NCBI RefSeq assembly: GCF_900148505.1
Contig: NZ_FRXO01000010.1
Coordinates: 62,001 to 126,000 of the forward strand
DNA: 64,000 nucleotides
Source of the DNA: Pseudoxanthobacter soli DSM 19599
Lineage (GTDB): Bacteria; Pseudomonadota; Alphaproteobacteria; Rhizobiales; Segnochrobactraceae
Direction of reading: 5' to 3'
Part shown: positions 18,001 to 30,335 of the stretch, piece by piece
How the letters are laid out: each line of letters begins with the position of its first letter
How positions within the stretch are numbered: position 1 is the first letter of the stretch
Program-made: the position numbers and the translations under genes
The notes under the pieces: generated by a model
Database searches by the model: none
What the model saw: only the letters and a program-made list of their open reading frames with translations
What the model was told of the DNA's origin: nothing

Positions 18001-18246
18001 CCTTGATGGGCATGTCCGATTGGAGGCGCGGAGGATGCAGTCGTGCGCTGGGCTGAAAGCCGCTATTGGCCGAGTGTCCTATGCCGATCGCCCTATAATA
18101 TGCCCCTGGTCAGATCCACGATCTGTTCCACTGCATTCTCTGAAGAAAAATCATTCGAGATCAAAGCTGATCTCGCCAGACCTCCGTCGAAGAGAAGTGG
18201 AGTTCAGCTTGAGAAGCCAGATTGTCAAAGTTTATCCGCGTGAGGC

Positions 18247-18297
18247 TCAGGTTTCCCGAGCCTGCGAGGATGTCCGAAACTGCGCCGGTGGCGTCAT
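18247..18297 (-). CDS. Possible 16-aa leader or small protein
   Basis: Minus-strand ORF MTPPAQFRTSSQARET. The ATG at 18297 is preceded by a near-ideal AAGGAGG (18306-18312) at 8-nt spacing, stronger than that of most genes in the window, and lies about 30 nt from a predicted transcription start. There is no run of a single amino acid that would mark a classic attenuation leader. Translation is inferred only from the ribosome-binding site. Confidence 0.35.
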   Translation of the reverse strand: MTPPAQFRTSSQARET

Positions 18298-18332
18298 ATT
18301 CCTAACCTCCTTGGCTATCAGCTTGCACCTTC

Positions 18333-18361
18333 AATATGGATCAGGTCCCGCGGGGAATCAA
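18333..18361 (-). promoter_or_regulatory. Candidate sigma-70-type promoter
   Basis: Minus strand: -35 TTGATT (18356-18361), 17-bp spacer, -10 CATATT (18333-18338). Predicted start about 18327, about 15 nt before the AAGGAGG of the mini-ORF. Located between the glnA terminator and the candidate small transcript. Confidence 0.45.
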
Positions 18362-18399
18362 GCCGGCTTATGAGGGGGCGGCGAATCGGCCCCTGAAAA

Positions 18400-18427
18400 C
18401 GAAAAGGAGCGCCCCGAGGGGCGCTCC
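18400..18427 (-). terminator. glnA terminator
   Basis: GC-rich stem GGAGCGCCC / GGGCGCTCC (18406-18427) which on the minus strand is followed by TTTTCGTTTT. It lies 56 bp after the glnA stop codon. Confidence 0.85.
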
Positions 18428-18482
18428 GATCCGTGGGCATGGCTGCCGGTGAAGGGGAGGGGCGGCGTGCCGCCCGCAGCCC

Positions 18483-19892
18483 TCACGAGGAGTAGTACAT
18501 GTCGTACTCGACCGGGTGCGGGGTCAGCTCGTAGCGCATGTTCTCTTCCATCTTCAGCTCGATGTAGGCATCGATCTGATCGTCGTCGAACACGCCGCCG
18601 GCCTTCAGGAAGTCGCGGTCGGCGTTGAGGGAGGCGAGCGCCTCGCGCAGGGAGCCGGCCACCGTCGGGATCTGCTTCAGCTCTTCCGGCGGCAGGTCGT
18701 ACAGGTTCTTGTCCATCGGCTCGCCCGGATGGATCTTGTTCTTGATGCCGTCGAGGCCGGCCATCAGCATCGCGGCGAAGCCGAGATACGGGTTCGCCAG
18801 CGGATCCGGGAAGCGGATCTCCATGCGCTTCGCCTTCGGCGAGGTCGCATAGGGGATGCGGCAGGAGGCGGAGCGGTTGCGGGCCGAGTAGGCCAGCAGC
18901 ACCGGAGCCTCGTAGCCCGGGACCAGACGCTTGTAGGAGTTGGTCGTCGGGTTGGTGAAGGCGTTGATGGCCTTCGCGTGCTTCAGGATGCCGCCGATAT
19001 AGTACAGGCAGGTCTCGGAAAGGTCGGCATAGAGGTTGCCGGCGAACATCGGCTTGCCGTCCTTCCAGATCGACTGGTGGACGTGCATGCCCGAACCGTT
19101 ATCGCCGAACACCGGCTTCGGCATGAAGGTCGCGGTCTTGCCGTAGGCGTTGGCGACCTGATGCACGACGTACTTGTAGATCTGCACCTTGTCGGCGTTG
19201 CGGACGAGCGTGTCGAACTTGATGCCGAGTTCGTGCTGGGCCGCCGCCACCTCGTGGTGGTGCTTCTCGACGGTCACGCCCATCTCGGCCATGACGGAGA
19301 GCATCTCGCCGCGCATGTCCTGCAGGGAATCGACCGGGGGAACCGGGAAGTAGCCGCCCTTGATACGCGGACGGTGACCGAGGTTGCCGGTCTCGTACTC
19401 GGTCCAGGTGTTGGTCGGGTGGTCGTTGGAATCGACGATGAACGAGGTGTTGAACGGCGTGGCCGAGAAGCGCACGTCGTCGAACACGAAGAACTCCGGC
19501 TCAGGACCGACATAGACCGTGTCGCCGACGCCGAGCGTCTTGACGTAGGCCTCGGCCTTCTTGGCCGTGCCGCGCGGGTCGCGGCTGTAGAGCTCGCCCG
19601 AGATCGGGTCGATGATGTCGCAGATCACCACGCCGGTCGACTGCGCGAAGAACGGGTCGGTGTGGAAGGTGGCCGGGTCCAGCATGAGGGTCATGTCGGA
19701 CTCGTTGATGGCCTTCCAGCCCGCGATCGACGAACCGTCGAACGCAACGCCGTCGGCGAACATGTCCTCGTCGACCTGCGTGATGTCCATCGTCAGGTGC
19801 TGCAGCTTGCCGCGCGGGTCGGTGAAGCGCAGATCGAGGTACTTGATGTCCTTTTCACGGATCTGCTTCAGGACTTCGTCCGCAGTCGTCAT
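18483..19892 (-). CDS. glnA: Glutamine synthetase type I
   Basis: Dodecameric GSI of 469 aa, the standard length; makes Gln from Glu, ammonia and ATP. It contains [12 protein letters not shown] near the N-terminus, EPEFFVF metal site, [11 protein letters not shown], and the [21 protein letters not shown]/Glu region. [10 protein letters not shown] with Tyr398 is the adenylylation site used by GlnE, indicating post-translational control. ATG 19892 follows GAGGAA. It lies 142 bp downstream of glnB on the same strand, the common alphaproteobacterial glnBA order. Confidence 0.97.
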   Translation of the reverse strand: MTTADEVLKQIREKDIKYLDLRFTDPRGKLQHLTMDITQVDEDMFADGVAFDGSSIAGWKAINESDMTLMLDPATFHTDPFFAQSTGVVICDIIDPISGELYSRDPRGTAKKAEAYVKTLGVGDTVYVGPEPEFFVFDDVRFSATPFNTSFIVDSNDHPTNTWTEYETGNLGHRPRIKGGYFPVPPVDSLQDMRGEMLSVMAEMGVTVEKHHHEVAAAQHELGIKFDTLVRNADKVQIYKYVVHQVANAYGKTATFMPKPVFGDNGSGMHVHQSIWKDGKPMFAGNLYADLSETCLYYIGGILKHAKAINAFTNPTTNSYKRLVPGYEAPVLLAYSARNRSASCRIPYATSPKAKRMEIRFPDPLANPYLGFAAMLMAGLDGIKNKIHPGEPMDKNLYDLPPEELKQIPTVAGSLREALASLNADRDFLKAGGVFDDDQIDAYIELKMEENMRYELTPHPVEYDMYYSS

Positions 19893-20034
19893 GTTGTGTT
19901 CCTCAGATGTACGAACTTGCTGAAGGGTTCTGGTGGCCCGCCGTGAATTCAGCGTCCAGGCGGGCTGTCGAGCGCACCGGTCGGCCGCATGGATCGGGCC
20001 GTGTTCCGGAGGCGCCCGAAGGGGCCGGTTGTCC

Positions 20035-22327
<2,293 letters not shown>

Positions 22328-22465
22328 CCGCTCATCCCGCGCGGGGCATCGCCGCTCGGGGCTTCCGGGCGGGCGGTGGCGATGATATGAGACGGCCTGC
22401 ATCGCACCCGCCGGCCCGTCTTGCGTCCTTCGAAAGGACGCGGGACGCCGCGTCGGGTGTCGTGA

Positions 22466-22550
22466 GCGGGCGTGGTGGAACTGGTAGACACGCTGGATTT
22501 AGGTTCCAGTGGCGCAAGCTTTGGGGGTTCGAGTCCCTCCGCCCGCACCA
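22466..22550 (+). tRNA. tRNA-Leu (anticodon UAG)
   Basis: Complete 85-nt class II tRNA with encoded CCA. Acceptor stem GCGGGCG / CGCCCGC, anticodon stem CTGGA / TCCAG with loop TTTAGGT giving anticodon TAG at 22500-22502, a variable arm, and T-loop GGTTCGAGTCC. It decodes CUA/CUG-type leucine codons. Confidence 0.97.
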
Positions 22551-22984
22551 CCTGCCTTCGGCGGCAGCATCCGCCGTCCTCCGCGTCTGCGCTGCTCCGT
22601 TCCGCTTGCATCGTGTCGGCCCTGTTCCCATCTGCCGGTCACGTTGTCGCCAGCCACGGCGATCCCCCTGAGCGGGTGGGAAAACCGGCAAGCCGGAGCG
22701 GTTTCCTGCACCGGCGGAGCGGTCGGAACGCGAAGAAGTGTTGCCTTCCTGTGCAAGGGGCGGTATCGCGGCGGGCGAACCGGGGCCGCTTGCGGCCGGT
22801 CCGCGGTCGCGGCGTCGCGCGCAGTCCCGTCCGTCCGGCCTGTCCGGGCTGACGACCATGCACGGGCCGTCGATTTCGGAGCGACCTGCCGCCCGGCGGG
22901 ACGCGGGATGCTCCGGATAGAACCGCGGCCAGATCGAACCACGAGCGCCCGCAGCGGACGCTCCATCGAGAAGAATACGAACCC
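22551..22984. other. Intergenic region tRNA-Leu to tig
   Basis: 434 bp without a convincing gene. Open frames here lack ribosome-binding sites and recognisable domains. A tig promoter is expected, but no clear pair of boxes was found. Confidence 0.5.
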
Positions 22985-24337
22985 ATGAACGTCACCGAGA
23001 CCTTGTCCGACGGCCTGAAGCGCGAACTCGCGGTCGTCATCCCGGCTGCTGAAATCGACGCCAAGCTCGCCGCCTACATGGACGACCTGCGCGGCCGCGT
23101 GCGCATCAACGGCTTCCGGCCGGGCAAGGTGCCGGTCGGCCACCTGCGCCGGCTCTATGGCCGCCAGGCGATGACCGAGATCGTCAACGAAGCCGTGACC
23201 GAGTCCGTGCGCCAGGCCGTCGCCGACCGCAACGAGAAGCCGGCGCTGCAGCCCGCCGTCGAGATCCCCGACGACAAGCTCGAGGCGATCCTGTCCGGCG
23301 GCACCGACCTCGCGTTCTCCATGCGCTACGAGGTCCTGCCGGAGATCGTCGTCGGCGACATCAAGTCGATCAAGATCGAGCGCCCCGTCGCCGAGGTGAC
23401 GGAAGAGGAAGTCGATGCCGAGGTGGCCAACATCGCCAAGTCGGTGCGGCCTTTCGAGCCGAAGGAAGGCCCGGCCGCCGAGGGCGACCGCGTCACCATC
23501 GACTTCCTGGGCAAGCTCGACGGCGAGCCCTTCGAGGGCGGCGGCGCCGAGGACTTCGACCTGGAGATCGGTTCCAACCGCTTCATCCCGGGCTTCGAGC
23601 CGCAGCTCGTCGGCCTGTCCGCCGGCGAGGAGAAGGTCATCACCGTGACCTTCCCCGAGGACTACGGCGCGGCGAACCTCGCCGGCAAGGAAGCCACCTT
23701 CGACATCAAGGTGAAGGCCGTCGCCGCCCCGGCCGAGGTCAAGCTCGACGACGATTTCGCCCAGCGCTTCGGCCTGGAATCGCTCGACAAGCTCAAGGAA
23801 GCCGTGCGCGAGCAGATCTCCGGCCGCTATGCCGCCGCCAGCCGCCAGAAGGTGAAGCGCGCGCTGCTCGACGCCCTCGACGAGACCCACAAGTTCGAGG
23901 TTCCGGAACTGCTGCTGGAGACCGAAGTCGACGGCATCTGGCGCCAGTTGCAGGCCGACATGGCCCGCTCCGGCCGCACCTTCGAGGACGAGGACACCAC
24001 CGAGGAAGAAGCGCGCGCGGAATATCGCCGCATCGCCGAGCGCCGCGTGCGCCTCGGTCTCGTGCTGTCCCATGTCGGTGAAGTCAACAACATCGAGGTG
24101 TCCGAGGAAGAAGTGCAGCGCGCCCTTCAGGACGAGCTGCGCCGCTACCCGGGCCGCGAGCGCGAGATCATCGACTACTACCGCAAGAACCAGGGCGCCG
24201 TGGCCGCGCTGCGCGCCCCGATCTACGAAGACAAGGTCGTCGACTACCTGCTCGAGCTGGCGACCGTCGACACCAAGACCGTCAGCAAGGACGAGCTGTT
24301 CGCTGAGGCCGAGGAAGACGAAGCCGCTGCGGCGTGA
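22985..24337 (+). CDS. tig: Trigger factor, ribosome-associated chaperone/PPIase
   Basis: Trigger factor of 450 aa. The ribosome-binding N domain (residues 1-~145) contains the tail signature GFRPGKVP; the FKBP-type PPIase domain follows (EGDRVTIDFLGKLDGEPF, about 160-240), then the long helical C domain (YRKNQGAVAALRAPIYEDKVVD). It binds nascent chains at the exit tunnel. First of the quality-control run tig-clpP-clpX-lon, each with its own spacing and terminators. Confidence 0.96.
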   Translation: MNVTETLSDGLKRELAVVIPAAEIDAKLAAYMDDLRGRVRINGFRPGKVPVGHLRRLYGRQAMTEIVNEAVTESVRQAVADRNEKPALQPAVEIPDDKLEAILSGGTDLAFSMRYEVLPEIVVGDIKSIKIERPVAEVTEEEVDAEVANIAKSVRPFEPKEGPAAEGDRVTIDFLGKLDGEPFEGGGAEDFDLEIGSNRFIPGFEPQLVGLSAGEEKVITVTFPEDYGAANLAGKEATFDIKVKAVAAPAEVKLDDDFAQRFGLESLDKLKEAVREQISGRYAAASRQKVKRALLDALDETHKFEVPELLLETEVDGIWRQLQADMARSGRTFEDEDTTEEEARAEYRRIAERRVRLGLVLSHVGEVNNIEVSEEEVQRALQDELRRYPGREREIIDYYRKNQGAVAALRAPIYEDKVVDYLLELATVDTKTVSKDELFAEAEEDEAAAA

Positions 24338-24343
24338 TCGACC

Positions 24344-24375
24344 GACTGCCGCCCGGCGAACCCCGGGCGGCAGTC
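24344..24375 (+). terminator. Hairpin after tig
   Basis: Perfect 13-bp stem GACTGCCGCCCGG / CCGGGCGGCAGTC with a 6-base loop, starting 7 bp after the tig stop. It is followed only by TCTCC, so a weak or factor-assisted terminator. Confidence 0.6.
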
Positions 24376-24401
24376 TCTCCGCCGTTATCCACCGTCTGTC
24401 C

Positions 24402-24430
24402 CTTCCGGTCCTGCAATCGTTGTCCTATAT
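24402..24430 (+). promoter_or_regulatory. Candidate heat-shock (RpoH-type) promoter of clpP
   Basis: CTTC (24402-24405), 18-bp spacer, CCTATAT (24424-24430). This is one mismatch from the alphaproteobacterial RpoH pattern CTTG-N17/18-CYTATNT and lies about 90 bp before clpP, a classic RpoH target. Confidence 0.4.
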
Positions 24431-24520
24431 GACGGATGTGACGCAGTCCTGCGTCGTTCTCGTTGAAGCGGTTCGGCGCGCTGCCGCCATGACCCGCGCG
24501 GATCAGGATAAGGACGTTCC

Positions 24521-25156
24521 ATGAAGGATCCCGTCGACACCTACATGAGCACTCTCGTGCCGATGGTGGTCGAGCAGACGAATCGCGGCGAACGGGCTTA
24601 CGACATCTTCTCCCGTCTCCTGAAGGAACGAATCATATTCGTGACGGGGCCGATCGAAGACACGGTCGCGACGCTGGTGTGCGCCCAGCTCCTGTTCCTC
24701 GAGGCGGAAAATCCGTCCAAGGAAATTTCCCTCTACATCAATTCGCCGGGCGGGCTCGTGACCTCCGGCCTCGCGATCTACGACACGCTCCAGTTCATCC
24801 GGCCGGAAGTCTCGACGCTGTGCATCGGCCAGGCGGCCTCGATGGGGTCGCTGCTGCTGGCGGCCGGCAACAAGGACATGCGCTTCTCGCTGCCGAACGC
24901 GCGCATCATGGTGCATCAGCCGTCCGGCGGCTTCCGCGGCCAGGCGTCCGATATCATGCTGCACGCCAAGGAGATTCTGTCTCTCAAGCGTCGGCTCAAC
25001 GAGATTTACCAGCGCCACACCGGCCAGTCGCTCGATGCGATCGAGGCTGCGCTGGAGCGCGACAATTTCATGACGCCCGACCAGGCGCAGGCGTTCGGCC
25101 TCGTCGACAAGGTCATCGTCGACCGTACCTCGCTCGAGGGGCCGGACCGCGCCTGA
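24521..25156 (+). CDS. clpP: ATP-dependent Clp protease proteolytic subunit
   Basis: ClpP serine protease of 211 aa. Catalytic triad visible: Ser107 in GQAASMGS, His132 in MVHQPSGG, Asp181 in ERDNFM. An N-terminal segment of about 15 residues is probably the processed propeptide. It forms the 14-mer chamber that works with ClpX encoded 325 bp downstream and with ClpA elsewhere. ATG 24521 fits conserved [19 protein letters not shown] start. Confidence 0.97.
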   Translation: MKDPVDTYMSTLVPMVVEQTNRGERAYDIFSRLLKERIIFVTGPIEDTVATLVCAQLLFLEAENPSKEISLYINSPGGLVTSGLAIYDTLQFIRPEVSTLCIGQAASMGSLLLAAGNKDMRFSLPNARIMVHQPSGGFRGQASDIMLHAKEILSLKRRLNEIYQRHTGQSLDAIEAALERDNFMTPDQAQAFGLVDKVIVDRTSLEGPDRA

Positions 25157-25481
25157 CGCGGCGCACGGCTCTCGCTCGCGGCGGGGTGCCGCGAAAATAC
25201 CCGGTTGGTGGTCCTTGATCTTTCGGCCCGGAGCGTGATTGCATCGCGGAACGGGTTGAGAACCGCAACCGGCGAGGCGTTTCCGCGGACTTGAAGGCCG
25301 TTGCCTCAGGCCTGGATCGCAAAGGCGTGCGCTGCACGGCAGCGCTGAACTCCCCCCGTGACCGGGACCGGGGATCGGGGGGCGTCCCACAGGGTCTCCG
25401 GCCGCCTGCGCAAGGCGGCCCGGAACAAGCCGGAGCCGGTCGGCCGATGCCGATCCGTCTGCCGGGCATGAGGATGAAAGC
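25157..25481. other. Intergenic region clpP to clpX
   Basis: 325 bp with no credible gene. Contains G/C-rich self-complementary sequence around 25355-25390 (CCCCCCGTGACC and GGGGATCGGGGGG-like blocks). Separate clpX promoter expected but not identified. Confidence 0.5.
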
Positions 25482-26759
25482 ATGAGCAAGGTCAGCGGAA
25501 GCGACTCGAAGAACACCCTCTACTGCTCGTTCTGCGGAAAGAGCCAGCATGAGGTGCGCAAGCTGATCGCAGGACCGACCGTGTTCATTTGCGACGAATG
25601 CGTCGAACTGTGCATGGATATCATCCGCGAGGAGAACAAGTCCTCGCTGGTGAAGTCGGGCGACGGCATCCCGAGCCCCTCGGAGATCCGCAAGGTCCTG
25701 GACGATTATGTCATCGGTCAGGACCAGGCGAAGAAGGTGCTCTCGGTCGCGGTGCACAACCACTACAAGCGTCTGAACCACGCCGCCAAGAACAACGACG
25801 TCGAGCTGGCGAAGTCGAACATCCTGCTGATCGGCCCTACCGGCTGCGGCAAGACGCTGCTCGCCCAGACGCTCGCCCGCATCCTCGACGTGCCGTTCAC
25901 GATGGCCGACGCGACCACCCTGACCGAGGCCGGCTATGTCGGCGAGGATGTCGAGAACATCATCCTGAAGCTGCTCCAGGCGGCCGACTACAATGTCGAG
26001 CGCGCCCAGCGCGGCATCGTCTATATCGACGAGGTCGACAAGATCTCGCGCAAGTCCGACAACCCCTCGATCACCCGCGACGTGTCGGGCGAGGGCGTGC
26101 AGCAGGCGCTGCTCAAGATCATGGAAGGCACGGTGGCGAGCGTTCCGCCCCAGGGCGGCCGCAAGCATCCCCAGCAGGAATTCCTGCAGGTCGACACCAC
26201 CAACATCCTGTTCATCTGCGGCGGTGCCTTCGCCGGGCTCGAGAAGATCATTTCCGAGCGTGGCCGCGCCACCTCGATCGGCTTCAAGGCCCGCGTGCTG
26301 GCGCCGGAAGACCGCCGCACCGGCGAGCTGTTCCGCGTGGTCGAGCCGGAGGATCTGCTGAAGTTCGGTCTCATCCCGGAATTCGTCGGCCGCCTGCCGG
26401 TGCTGGCGACGCTGGAGGACCTGGACGAGCCGTCCCTGGTGCGCATCCTGTCCGAGCCGAAGAACGCGCTGGTGAAGCAGTATCATCGCCTGTTCGAGAT
26501 GGAGGGCGTCGGCCTCACCTTCCACGAGGACGCGCTGCGCGCGATCGCCCGCCGGGCCATCGAGCGCAAGACCGGCGCCCGCGGCCTGCGCTCGATCATG
26601 GAGGCGATCCTGCTCGACACCATGTACGAGCTGCCGGGCCTCGAAGGCGTCAAGGAGGTCGTGATCTCCCCCGACGTGATCGAGGGCAAGGCGCGCCCGC
26701 TCTACATCTACGCCGATCGTGCGCCCGTTGCGGCGCCGGCTGCCGCTACCTCGGCCTGA
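25482..26759 (+). CDS. clpX: ATP-dependent Clp protease ATPase subunit ClpX
   Basis: AAA+ unfoldase of 425 aa, standard length. The N-terminal zinc-binding domain has Cys15, Cys18, Cys37 and Cys40; Walker A is GPTGCGKT, Walker [11 protein letters not shown], and the pore/ClpP-contact region follows. It unfolds tagged substrates and feeds them to ClpP. A strong terminator follows 45 bp after the stop. Confidence 0.98.
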   Translation: MSKVSGSDSKNTLYCSFCGKSQHEVRKLIAGPTVFICDECVELCMDIIREENKSSLVKSGDGIPSPSEIRKVLDDYVIGQDQAKKVLSVAVHNHYKRLNHAAKNNDVELAKSNILLIGPTGCGKTLLAQTLARILDVPFTMADATTLTEAGYVGEDVENIILKLLQAADYNVERAQRGIVYIDEVDKISRKSDNPSITRDVSGEGVQQALLKIMEGTVASVPPQGGRKHPQQEFLQVDTTNILFICGGAFAGLEKIISERGRATSIGFKARVLAPEDRRTGELFRVVEPEDLLKFGLIPEFVGRLPVLATLEDLDEPSLVRILSEPKNALVKQYHRLFEMEGVGLTFHEDALRAIARRAIERKTGARGLRSIMEAILLDTMYELPGLEGVKEVVISPDVIEGKARPLYIYADRAPVAAPAAATSA

Positions 26760-26804
26760 GCGTTTCCGGCGAAGGCCCGCGGCCGCGCGGGTGGGACGAC
26801 ATCG

Positions 26805-26839
26805 AAGGGCGCCGCTGCGGAGATCGCAGCGGCGCCCTT
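26805..26839 (+). terminator. clpX terminator
   Basis: Perfect 15-bp stem AAGGGCGCCGCTGCG / CGCAGCGGCGCCCTT, loop GAGAT, followed by TCCGTTTCC. Confidence 0.8.
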
Positions 26840-27237
26840 TCCGTTTCCGGCAGGCGTTCCGGATATGTCTCGCCGGGTTCGCGCCACGGGCTTCGCGGCG
26901 AGCCGGCCGCGTGCCGGCCGAGCGGCGTGGAGAACGCGAGGGCGATGGGTGGCGGTTCTTGACACCGGGTAGGGGCGCGACCACCTAATGTGCTGTCACC
27001 CCGGCGCGGCCGGGCCGCGCGTGCCAGATGTGGGCGCGTGGTTTGGTCGGGGCGATGCGAAATCCGATCGACGGCCGTCCGGTCCTGCGCTTGGCCCTTC
27101 CGCCAGAGCGTTCCTCCCGACGAGACTGCGGACGGCCCCCATCGCATCGCTTGGATTTTCCCCGCTCTGGGGTACGCTGGCTTGGTTCGTGCTTGGTTAC
27201 GGGCGAATCGGCCACGGCTCAGAAAGGACGGTCTCTC
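26840..27237. other. Intergenic region clpX to lon
   Basis: 398 bp presumed to contain the lon promoter. A TTGACA box at 26959-26964 is visible, but the nearest -10-like TAATGT is 21 bp away, too far for a standard promoter. The open frame upstream of the lon ATG reads without homology. Confidence 0.5.
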
Positions 27238-29715
27238 ATGACCTCGATCGAAAATCGTCGCGCCGGAGCCAAAGGCGATCTCGAAGTGGTGCCTGTTTTG
27301 CCGCTGCGTGATATCGTCGTGTTTCCGCACATGATTGTTCCGCTCTTCGTCGGACGCGAGAAGTCGATCCGCGCCCTCGAAGAAGTGATGCGGAACGACA
27401 AGCAGATCCTGCTCGCCACGCAGAAGAACGCGGAGGATAACGATCCCGCGATCGATGCGATCTATTCCATCGGCACGCTGGCGACGGTGCTTCAGCTTCT
27501 GAAACTTCCCGACGGCACCGTGAAGGTGCTGGTCGAGGGCTCGTCGCGCGCCGGCATCGTGCGCTTCCGCGAGCGCACCGACATCTACGAGGCCGAGGTG
27601 GAGCGCATCGAGGATGCGATCCCCGATCCGGTCGAGGTGGAGGCGCTGGCCCGCTCGGCGGTGTCCGAGTTCGAAAATTACGTGAAGCTGAACAAGAAGG
27701 TTTCGGCTGAGGTCCTGGGCGCCGTCGGGCAGATCGAGGACTATTCGAAGCTGGCCGACACCATCGCCTCGCATCTCGCGGTGAAGATCCCCGAGAAGCA
27801 GGCGATCCTGGACCTGGCTTCCGTCGCCGAGCGCCTGGAGAAGGTGCTGGGCATGATGGAGAGCGAGATCTCGGTTCTTCAGGTCGAGAAGCGCATCCGC
27901 TCGCGCGTCAAGCGCCAGATGGAGAAGACCCAGCGCGAGTACTACCTGAACGAGCAGATGAAGGCGATCCAGAAGGAGCTCGGCGACGGCGAGGAAGGCC
28001 GCGACGAGGCGGCCGAGCTGGAAGCGCGCATCCGCAAGACCAAGCTCTCCAAGGAGGCGCGCGAGAAGGCGCTCGCCGAGGTGAAGAAGCTGCGCCAGAT
28101 GTCGCCGATGTCGGCGGAAGCCACCGTCGTGCGCAACTATCTGGACTGGCTCCTGGGCATTCCGTGGGGCAAGCGCTCGCGCGTGAAGATCGATCTCGGC
28201 TATGCCGAGCAGATCCTCGACACCGATCACTACGGCCTCGACAAGGTGAAGGAGCGCATCCTCGAGTACCTGGCCGTGCAGAGCCGCGCGAACAAGCTGA
28301 AGGGGCCGATCCTGTGCCTCGTCGGCCCGCCCGGCGTCGGCAAGACCTCGCTCGGCAAGTCGATCGCCAAGGCCACGGGCCGCGAGTTCATCCGCATGCC
28401 GCTCGGCGGCGTGCGCGACGAGGCGGAAATCCGCGGTCACCGGCGGACCTACATCGGCTCGATGCCCGGCAAGATCGTGCAGTCGATGCGCAAGGCCAAG
28501 AAGTCCAACCCGCTCTTCCTGCTCGACGAGATCGACAAGATGGGCATGGACTTCCGCGGCGACCCCTCGTCGGCGCTCCTGGAGGTGCTCGATCCCGAAC
28601 AGAACCAGGCGTTCATGGACCACTATCTGGAGGTCGAGTACGACCTCTCGAACGTGATGTTCGTGACCACCGCCAACACCCTCGACATCCCCGGCCCGCT
28701 GATGGATCGCATGGAGATCATCCGCATCGCCGGCTACACCGAGGATGAAAAGGTCGAGATCGCGCGCACCCACCTGCTGCCGAAGGCGGAGGCCGACCAC
28801 GGCCTGAAGCCGAAGGAGTTCTCCGTCGACGACGGAGCGCTGCGCACCATCATCCAGCGCTACACCCGGGAAGCCGGCGTGCGCGGGCTGGAACGGGAAC
28901 TGGCGACGCTCGCCCGCAAGGCGGTGCGTGACATCGTCGGCGGCGCCTCGGCCAAGACCGCGAAGAAGGCGGGCAGCCGGACCACAAAGCCGGTGACCGC
29001 CGTCAAGATCACGGCCAAGAACCTCGAGGACTATCTCGGCGTGCCGCGCTACCGGTTCGGCGAGGCGGAGCTCGAGGATCAGGTCGGCGTGGTGACCGGG
29101 CTGGCGTGGACCGAGGTCGGCGGCGAACTGCTGACGATCGAAGGCCTGATGATGCCCGGCAAGGGCAAGATGACCGTCACGGGCAACCTGCGCGACGTGA
29201 TGAAGGAGTCGATTTCGGCGGCGGCATCCTATGTCCGCTCGCGAGCGATCGATTTCGGCGTTGAGCCGCCGCTGTTCGAGGAGCGGGACATCCACGTCCA
29301 CGTTCCGGAGGGGGCGACCCCGAAGGATGGTCCGTCGGCGGGCATCGCCATGGCGACGGCGGTGATCTCCGTGATGACCGGCATCCCGGTTCGCCGGGAC
29401 GTGGCCATGACAGGCGAGATCACCCTGCGCGGTCGCGTGCTGCCGATCGGCGGCCTGAAGGAGAAGCTGCTCGCCGCACTGCGCGGCGGCATCAAGACGG
29501 TGCTGATCCCCGCGGACAACGCGAAGGATCTCGCCGACATCCCGGACAACGTGAAGAGCGGGATGGAGATCGTCCCGGTCTCGCGGATGGACGAGGTGGT
29601 GCGCCGGGCGCTGGTTCGCGTGCCCGAGCCGATCGAGTGGCCGCGTCGTCCGGCCGCCGACAAGGCAGCCGTCCCGGCTGCCGAGGGTGACGTTTCGGCC
29701 GTCACCGCGCACTGA
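27238..29715 (+). CDS. lon: ATP-dependent protease Lon (La)
   Basis: LonA of 825 aa: LAN substrate-binding domain ([20 protein letters not shown]), AAA+ domain with Walker [12 protein letters not shown], and C-terminal protease domain with catalytic dyad Ser700 ([10 protein letters not shown]) and Lys743 (KEKLLAAL). Degrades damaged proteins and regulators. ATG 27238 behind AAGGAC gives the conserved N-terminus; an earlier in-frame start at 27028 would add 70 unrelated residues. A short Lys/Thr-rich insertion ([15 protein letters not shown]) lies before the protease domain. Confidence 0.98.
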   Translation: MTSIENRRAGAKGDLEVVPVLPLRDIVVFPHMIVPLFVGREKSIRALEEVMRNDKQILLATQKNAEDNDPAIDAIYSIGTLATVLQLLKLPDGTVKVLVEGSSRAGIVRFRERTDIYEAEVERIEDAIPDPVEVEALARSAVSEFENYVKLNKKVSAEVLGAVGQIEDYSKLADTIASHLAVKIPEKQAILDLASVAERLEKVLGMMESEISVLQVEKRIRSRVKRQMEKTQREYYLNEQMKAIQKELGDGEEGRDEAAELEARIRKTKLSKEAREKALAEVKKLRQMSPMSAEATVVRNYLDWLLGIPWGKRSRVKIDLGYAEQILDTDHYGLDKVKERILEYLAVQSRANKLKGPILCLVGPPGVGKTSLGKSIAKATGREFIRMPLGGVRDEAEIRGHRRTYIGSMPGKIVQSMRKAKKSNPLFLLDEIDKMGMDFRGDPSSALLEVLDPEQNQAFMDHYLEVEYDLSNVMFVTTANTLDIPGPLMDRMEIIRIAGYTEDEKVEIARTHLLPKAEADHGLKPKEFSVDDGALRTIIQRYTREAGVRGLERELATLARKAVRDIVGGASAKTAKKAGSRTTKPVTAVKITAKNLEDYLGVPRYRFGEAELEDQVGVVTGLAWTEVGGELLTIEGLMMPGKGKMTVTGNLRDVMKESISAAASYVRSRAIDFGVEPPLFEERDIHVHVPEGATPKDGPSAGIAMATAVISVMTGIPVRRDVAMTGEITLRGRVLPIGGLKEKLLAALRGGIKTVLIPADNAKDLADIPDNVKSGMEIVPVSRMDEVVRRALVRVPEPIEWPRRPAADKAAVPAAEGDVSAVTAH

Positions 29716-29726
29716 AAAATGGGCTG

Positions 29727-29762
29727 AAAGCCGCGGAAATCTCGGATTTCCGCGGCTTTTCG
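29727..29762 (+). terminator. lon terminator
   Basis: Perfect 15-bp stem AAAGCCGCGGAAATC / GATTTCCGCGGCTTT with loop TCG, followed by TCGGCTT, 11 bp past the lon stop. Confidence 0.85.
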
Positions 29763-29891
29763 GCTTGCGTTCGTCACGAAATCCGCGCAGGAAAGCGGCA
29801 TCGCGCCGCCGGCAGACTAGGTCGACGGGCGGTTGTCGGTGCAAAAGCCGCGCGCCCAGTGACCGCGCGGAAGAAAATCGAAGGTGATTGA

Positions 29892-30191
29892 ATGACGAAC
29901 GGCAAAGCGAATCGGTTCAGCAAGAACGAGCTGACCGCGGCGGTGGCCGAGAAGGCGGGCCTGACGAAGGCCGACGCTACGAAGGCCGTCGACGCCGCGT
30001 TCGACGCGATCGTCGAAGCGCTGGTGAAGGGCGATGAAGTCCGCATCGTCGGCTTCGGCACGTTTGCCGTCAGCGAGCGCGCCGCGTCCACCGGTCGCGA
30101 TCCGCGCACGGGCGAGTCCATCGACATCCCGGCTGCGAAGGTTCCGAAGTTCAAGGCGGGCAAGCCGCTGAAGGACGCCGTCAACGCCTGA
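29892..30191 (+). CDS. hup: HU-family DNA-binding protein
   Basis: Histone-like protein of 99 aa. Contains KNELTAAVAEKAGLTKADA, the GFGTFAVSERAAS loop and GRDPRTGESIDIPA beta-arm with the intercalating proline position. Bends and compacts DNA as a dimer. Follows lon as in many alphaproteobacteria, with terminators on both sides, so it is a single-gene unit. Confidence 0.95.
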   Translation: MTNGKANRFSKNELTAAVAEKAGLTKADATKAVDAAFDAIVEALVKGDEVRIVGFGTFAVSERAASTGRDPRTGESIDIPAAKVPKFKAGKPLKDAVNA

Positions 30192-30221
30192 CGCGTCTTC
30201 CGGCATTCGCCGAAGTGTTGC

Positions 30222-30252
30222 AGAGCCCCGCGCCGGACGGCGTCGGGGCTCT
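30222..30252 (+). terminator. hup terminator
   Basis: Stem AGAGCCCCG / CGGGGCTCT with an inner CGCC-GGA-CGGCG helix, followed by TGTCTTTTCC. Confidence 0.8.
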
Positions 30253-30335
30253 TGTCTTTTCCGAGCCCGTCTTCGTCCGGCTCTGTCTTGTCGGCGGCCA
30301 TTGCCCGGCGTGTGTTGCCGGCCCTTCTGCGGCGG

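Larger units (their letters stand above)
17965..18327 (-). ncRNA. Candidate small transcript or small-protein mRNA
   Basis: A self-contained minus-strand unit of about 360 nt: promoter-like boxes at 18333-18361, a strong Shine-Dalgarno and 16-codon ORF (18247-18297), an internal hairpin AGGCTC / GAGCCT overlapping the ORF end, then an AT-richer body and the terminator at 17965-18000. Its base composition differs visibly from the flanks. No known RNA family was recognised. Two minus-frame stretches read somewhat like protein (for example NLSLTRINFDNLASQ and ENAVEQIVDLTRGIL, each ending in a stop), so a decayed gene with frameshifts is the main alternative. Confidence 0.35.

Noticed and set aside
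17990-18373. Plus-strand open frame of 127 codons across the orphan island
   Set aside because: No ribosome-binding site, no domain, mixed-composition product; the opposite strand has the better promoter, SD and terminator signals.
26959-26991. TTGACA...TAATGT as the lon promoter
   Set aside because: The spacer is 21 bp, outside the range for sigma-70 or RpoH promoters, so it was not annotated.
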